Source: WRGT01 sp942493035
GTDB lineage: Bacteria > Spirochaetota > UBA4802 > UBA5550
NCBI GenBank assembly: GCA_942493035.1
Contig: OW818666.1
Coordinates: 744,001-808,000 of the forward strand
Direction of reading: 5' to 3'
DNA: 64,000 nucleotides
This document shows, one piece after another, positions 60,290 to 64,000 of this stretch. Every line of letters begins with the position of its first letter. Within the stretch, counting starts at the first letter, position 1. The notes under the pieces are model-generated. The model was not told the origin of the DNA. It saw only the letters and a program-made list of their open reading frames with translations, and did no database searches. The position numbers were made by a program, and so were the translations under genes.

Positions 60290-61912
60290 TTAAAAAGGAA
60301 AATCCTCTTTTTCAACCACTCTTTTTTTCTCTTTCTTGGGAAGTTCAGCTTTTTCATGAATGCTGTTTCCATCGACATATATCGCTTTAAGTGGTCTTAC
60401 CGGGCAGACATATTCACATGCTCCGCAGCCGATACATATTTTCTGGTTAACCTCGGGAATAACCAGATCGTCCCGGAATGGGATCATATCTACAGCCTTA
60501 GTCGGACAATGCTCAGAGCATGCACCGCAGGCGGTACCATTGGTATATGTAATACAGTTTTCTTTTATGAAAATAGATTTTCCGGTTTGAGTAAGATGTT
60601 TTTCTGCTACATTGATTTTTCTGATAGCACCGGTGGGACAGACTTCGCTGCATATGGTGCAGTCATAATTGCAGTAGCCCGTATTGAAATCGAGAAAAGG
60701 CTGCATTATCCCGTAGACTCCATATTGTAATACCGCCGGCTGGAGTACCGATGAGGGACATCTTGTGATACAGAGAGAGCATGCCGTACACTTTTCGTTG
60801 AATTTTTCTATGCCCGATGATCCCGGCGGAGATGAGAATATATTTTTTTTGTACTCTTTCTGTTTAGATCTGTCCTGAATAAACAGCTGCTGTTTCTTCT
60901 CCACAGTTTGTGATGAAATTATTGAAGGGAGAAACATCATACCCGACAGAAAACTTTTTCTTCCGATTTTTACATTCTCTCTGTATGATTTCAGTTCTGT
61001 TCTATCGGATTCTTCATTAAAATTTTTAACTCTACCGTTGTATGTGAATCTGAAATTTATACTTGAATTGGGGCAGACCGTCAGACAGTTGAAGCATGAA
61101 ACACATCGAGAGAAATCGACATGTTCCTCCGAATGGTTTATGCATGAACTTTTACATGTCTTTTCGCATTTTCCGCAGTGTATACATCTCTCTTTATCTA
61201 TTTGAATTTTAAAAAAAGAAATTTTAGAAAGAAGTCCAAGCAGCGAGCCTATGGGGCAAATTGTGTTGCAGTAAAATCGACCTTTAAACACAGCAAGGAC
61301 AGATATCGACATTATCATAGATATGATTACTATCATCAAAGCAGCATCCGCATATTTTACATTCACAGAATGAATGGAGTATATGTTGAACTTTGATAAT
61401 ATTACAGCAGCAGTATTATTTATTCCTGTTATTCCGGGAGATAGAATTGCCGATGCAAATCTTCCGTAGATTGAAAAAGGATCGAGCCATATAAGAAGCA
61501 ATGTCCCTGCCGTTGAATAATAAACGGAAGTTATAATCAGAATTGTATACCTTATAAAATTATTCGGAGAGGTGTATCCGGAAAATTTTTTAATTTTTAA
61601 AACTGATGAAATTCGCGAGATAATGTCCTGGAAAATACCCAGAGGGCAGAGGAATGAGCAGTAGCTTCTCCCTGCTGTAATAGTGAGAACAAGTACAATA
61701 ATAAATCCGCAAAAGATGAGCGATGGTGTACTCATGAAACTGAGCATCGAAGGTATAAACTGCGTCAGCGAAATATATCTTACAGTTTCAGGTGTGATGA
61801 AACTGTAAATATCAAAAAATGAAAGGCTGATGATCAGAATAACTATTACGGCAGTAATTTTTCTCATAAGCTTCAGCAGAATATTGAGTTTAATAAAAAG
61901 TCCGGGTTTCAA
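60290..61912 (-). CDS. membrane polyferredoxin (NapH/NosR/CcoG-like) with many 4Fe-4S sites
   Basis: 540 residues. The N-terminal half has about five helices and the NapH-type CX3CP segments CSFLCPLGIF and CNTICPIGSL. Then ferredoxin motifs follow: CIHCGKCEKTC, CVSCFNCLTVCP, CTACSLCITRCP, CNYDCTICSEVCP, CGACSEHCP and CIGCGACEYVCP. Such proteins move electrons through or along the membrane. Its start overlaps the stop of the DUF362 gene by 4 bases, so they work together. A KKEKKRVVEKE tail ends the protein. Confidence 0.82.
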   Translation of the reverse strand: MKPGLFIKLNILLKLMRKITAVIVILIISLSFFDIYSFITPETVRYISLTQFIPSMLSFMSTPSLIFCGFIIVLVLTITAGRSYCSFLCPLGIFQDIISRISSVLKIKKFSGYTSPNNFIRYTILIITSVYYSTAGTLLLIWLDPFSIYGRFASAILSPGITGINNTAAVILSKFNIYSIHSVNVKYADAALMIVIISMIMSISVLAVFKGRFYCNTICPIGSLLGLLSKISFFKIQIDKERCIHCGKCEKTCKSSCINHSEEHVDFSRCVSCFNCLTVCPNSSINFRFTYNGRVKNFNEESDRTELKSYRENVKIGRKSFLSGMMFLPSIISSQTVEKKQQLFIQDRSKQKEYKKNIFSSPPGSSGIEKFNEKCTACSLCITRCPSSVLQPAVLQYGVYGIMQPFLDFNTGYCNYDCTICSEVCPTGAIRKINVAEKHLTQTGKSIFIKENCITYTNGTACGACSEHCPTKAVDMIPFRDDLVIPEVNQKICIGCGACEYVCPVRPLKAIYVDGNSIHEKAELPKKEKKRVVEKEDFPF

Positions 61913-62853
61913 ATGGTTATCCTTTTTATGTTCATTTTATCCAGGTCAGTTCTCCCAAGGCCGTGATCTTTTGCAATTTTGATGTATCTTATATTCTCTG
62001 CCTTTCCGCTGATTGTGCCTGCACTTGCCAGAACTGCGGCGCCTGCGGAATCAATTGCAACGGGATCTGTTGAGATAAAGAGATATTCATATTTTGCAAC
62101 ATCTGAAGTGCTGTAGCCTCTGGGACCGTTTTTTAACATGACTCTCCAGCCGTCCAGTACGCAAAGGTCAGGTTTGCGGAGTGTGGAAAAATCTGCAATG
62201 CATTGATGAAGATCTTTTCTGTGCCATTCATATCTGTCCCATACTACCCCCATGAGATTTTTCATGGATGCGGTTATGCCTGTGGAAGAATGGTGTTTAA
62301 GGACCGGTACATTTATGACAACATCGCTCTGAATAAAGAGTTTATGGACAAGCGCCTCTTTAAGAATTTTACCGCGTGGTATAGTTGTCTGGATGTAGTA
62401 ATCCTTTGAATTTGCCGGGACTATTTTTGCCCCGGATTTTACAGCATATTCTTCAATCCTGCTGTTTTTGTAGCAGCTTTTCCATGAATCACAAGTATGA
62501 TCAAGAACATAAACTTCAGCAGCGCCAGCGTTGAAACATTCTTTTACAATCGCTCCAATGAGAGTCGGATCGGTGTTTGCTCCATATTCCGGTGTTCTGT
62601 CCCATCCCATATTCGGTTTTATAAGTACGCTCTGACCCTTCTTTACGAAACGTCCCATCCCTCCAAGGTAGCTTATCCCTTTCCTGAAAAGATCATCGGG
62701 ACCATTTCCCCCTTTAAGGGCTATGAGATCAAATCCGGTTTTTGATTCAGCAGCTTCAGTTAACCCGGCAAGCATGGGGAATAGAGTAAATGTAAAAAAA
62801 GTACTCTCGAGTATATCTTTCAATTTCTTCAGGAATTTTCTTCTGGTAAACAT
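61909..62853 (-). CDS. DUF362 protein with Tat-type signal
   Basis: 314 residues. N-terminus MFTRRKFLKKL and a hydrophobic stretch suggest a twin-arginine signal. DUF362 features: VLIKPNMGWDRTPEYGANTD, VLKHHSSTGITASMKNLMGV, and DPVAIDSAGAAVL. No ferredoxin motif of its own, unlike many relatives, but the polyferredoxin gene follows with a 4-base overlap. Export of a folded protein to the periplasm is likely; the reaction is unknown. GGGAGG precedes the ATG. Confidence 0.8.
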   Translation of the reverse strand: MFTRRKFLKKLKDILESTFFTFTLFPMLAGLTEAAESKTGFDLIALKGGNGPDDLFRKGISYLGGMGRFVKKGQSVLIKPNMGWDRTPEYGANTDPTLIGAIVKECFNAGAAEVYVLDHTCDSWKSCYKNSRIEEYAVKSGAKIVPANSKDYYIQTTIPRGKILKEALVHKLFIQSDVVINVPVLKHHSSTGITASMKNLMGVVWDRYEWHRKDLHQCIADFSTLRKPDLCVLDGWRVMLKNGPRGYSTSDVAKYEYLFISTDPVAIDSAGAAVLASAGTISGKAENIRYIKIAKDHGLGRTDLDKMNIKRITI

Positions 62854-62880
62854 TTTACCTCCCGTTAAAATGCATTTATT

Positions 62881-62998
62881 CAGTATTTATTCGTTAACTT
62901 TTCTAAAGAAAAAAACTTTATTATCCCCTCCGCCGAAGGCGGCGGGGATATATAAATTTGTTTTTTATACTAAAAATTATATTTAGGAATAATTATTG
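62881..62998. mobile_element. family A MITE, complete copy
   Basis: 118 bp from CAGTATTTATTCGTTAAC to GGAATAATTATTG with core CCCCTCCGCCGAAGGCGGCG. The flanks GCATTTATT and ATATTTATT agree at 7 of 9 positions in register. First of five palindromes crowded into the gene-free stretch 62854-63646. Confidence 0.65.
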
Positions 62999-63008
62999 AT
63001 ATTTATTA

Positions 63009-63097
63009 GTAACTACTCAAAAACCGGTGGAATTTTATCTCCGCCGCGCCACCGGCGCGGCGGAGAGCAATTTCACCACCAGTTTATGAGCAGTTAC
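63009..63097. repeat. family B palindrome, fullest copy
   Basis: 89 bp: GTAACTACTCAAAAACCGG to CCAGTTTATGAGCAGTTAC with core CCGCCGCGCCACCGGCGCGG. End inverted repeats match at most positions over about 20 bp. No clear flanking duplication. Confidence 0.6.
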
Positions 63098-63226
63098 ATT
63101 TATTATATGTTAATATAATTATTTTTCATTGTCACTTGAAAGTTTCATTATTTATAAAATATTTTTTCAGGAATCAGCATGTGTAAGCAGTAATAAATAA
63201 TAAATTTTTTACAGCAGAAAAAAGCT

Positions 63227-63256
63227 TTTATCCCGCCGCCAAAGGCGGCGGGTATA
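63227..63256. repeat. family A core with eroded arms
   Basis: CCCGCCGCCAAAGGCGGCGG preceded by AAAAAAGCTTTTAT; arms no longer reach the CAGTA ends. Confidence 0.4.
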
Positions 63257-63285
63257 TATGTTAAAGAATCAGCATTGATGTGTAC

Positions 63286-63387
63286 ATGAATGAATTAGTA
63301 CAATTAGCTCTTCAATTCCGCTCAGCGAGCTTAATTTAACGCTGACTGAGCGGAGTCGAAGTCTGAATTCAGTACTATTTCATTCAT
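63286..63387. repeat. family C palindrome, second copy
   Basis: 102 bp with ends ATGAATGAATTAGTAC and (reverse) ATGAATGAAATAGTAC, 15 of 16 alike, and the inner stem CTTCAATTCCGCTCAG/CTGAGCGGAGTCGAAG. Shares the central CTCAG-AGC-TAATTTAACGCTG pattern with the copy at 35625-35720. Confidence 0.6.
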
Positions 63388-63493
63388 GAAATGCTATAGG
63401 TTAAATGCCCATATCGATGATTATGATTATTTAATATTGCTTGAAAAATAAATATTATTTGTTATATTTACATCTCAATAGATGATTATATTT

Positions 63494-63612
63494 CAATATT
63501 TATTCCTTAACTTTTTTAAAGTAAAAAAAGCTCTATTATTCCCGCCGCCGAAGGCGGCGGGAATATATAATTCTTTATTTACACTGAAAATTGTATTTAG
63601 TAATAATTACTG
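63494..63612. mobile_element. family A MITE, complete copy
   Basis: 119 bp from CAATATTTATTCCTTAAC to TAATAATTACTG, core CCCGCCGCCGAAGGCGGCGG. Flanked by a perfect 9-bp duplication ATTATATTT (63485-63493 and 63613-63621). It stands 34 bases before the last gene. Confidence 0.75.
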
Positions 63613-63646
63613 ATTATATTTATAATTAATGAGATCAGGAAAAACG

Positions 63647-64000
63647 ATGAAAAAAACTATTCTGCTGGTTGAGGACGAATCAGTATCTTCCAGAGCTTTA
63701 TCCGCTACACTTGAAAAAAATGGTTATTTGATAGTTAAAGCTCATTCAGGAATAGATGCCGTTTCTCTGGCTCTGACAGATTTAAATATCAGTCTTATAC
63801 TGATTGATATAAATCTTGGAGATGGTATTGACGGTGCAGCTGCCGCAAAGCAGATTCTTGCATGCAGATCTTTACCTGTTATATTTCTGACTTCCCATAC
63901 TGATGAAGACTATATTGATAAACTGAAAGGTGTAACCCGTTACGGCTGTGTATTAAAAAATTCAGGAAATTTTCTTCTGATGTCATCTATCGAAATGGCT
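63647..64000 (+). CDS. response-regulator receiver, N-terminal part of a larger protein (partial)
   Basis: 118 codons to the end of the window, still open. Receiver features: ILLVEDESVSS, phospho-acceptor Asp in LILIDINLGDGIDG, Thr in FLTSHTDE, and a Lys near VLKNSG. This type is often followed by PAS and histidine-kinase domains, but the output lies outside the window. A weak AGG (637-639) precedes the ATG. Confidence 0.8.
   Translation, partial: MKKTILLVEDESVSSRALSATLEKNGYLIVKAHSGIDAVSLALTDLNISLILIDINLGDGIDGAAAAKQILACRSLPVIFLTSHTDEDYIDKLKGVTRYGCVLKNSGNFLLMSSIEMA

Noticed and set aside
62854..63646. CRISPR-like array
   Set aside because: The repeats belong to different palindrome families with irregular spacing and no spacers of constant length.

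Overview
The window reads as a chromosome segment of a moderately AT-rich, Gram-negative, anaerobic, chemotactic bacterium. The evidence is outer-membrane barrels ending in aromatic residues, many lipoproteins with loose lipoboxes, two chemoreceptors, PAS/HisKA_2-type kinases, a membrane-anchored AraC regulator of a type common in spirochaetes, and a group 4 [NiFe]-hydrogenase. A spirochaete is the best guess, at low to moderate confidence; there is no rRNA gene to settle it.

Layout. 1-2.9 kb: tail of an outer-membrane protein, three tandem paralogous lipoproteins (the first with a frameshifted leader) and a ricin-type beta-trefoil protein. 3.3-14.9 kb: one long operon for a membrane-bound group 4 hydrogenase, with an Mo/W-bisPGD-type subunit that has lost its formate-oxidising residues, an FeS subunit, an FAD/2Fe-2S NAD(P)H module, a maturation protease, the antiporter-like subunit and the HycE/D/F/G-like core. 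Two response-regulator genes follow. 15-24.9 kb: small proteins, AraC-type regulator, lipase-like lipoprotein, MCP, Cache protein, and a PIN + Rnl3-type RNA ligase pair. 25-35.5 kb: neutral ceramidase-like lipoprotein, kbl-tdh, MCP, FlgO/CsgG-like protein, glycerate kinase. 35.7-41.3 kb: ferritin-like/receiver fusion, lipoprotein, sensor kinase, dipeptidase remnant, hemerythrin. 41.5-43.9 kb: trpE-trpG behind an operator-like palindrome and a leader-peptide attenuator. 44.3-56.3 kb: outer-membrane protein, Na/Pi transporter, rnpB, sppA, a frameshifted Yip1-like gene, SCP2-like protein, aminotransferase, MBL hydrolase, K+ transporter with a frameshifted regulatory subunit, TetR. 56.8-64 kb: receiver protein, a multihaem cytochrome/porin set, a second MBL hydrolase, a polyferredoxin membrane protein with a DUF362 protein, and a partial response regulator.

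The most striking non-coding feature is the density of palindromic repeats. Family A (about 80-120 bp, GC-rich core, CAGTA ends) carries 8-9 bp target duplications, so it is a MITE. Families B and C are other palindromes. A separate 160-161 bp element occurs twice, is flanked by 5-bp duplications, is once inserted inside a family A copy, and shows compensatory changes in three predicted stems. It is the strongest candidate here for something undescribed. Three genes carry single-base homopolymer frameshifts, which may be real or assembly errors.
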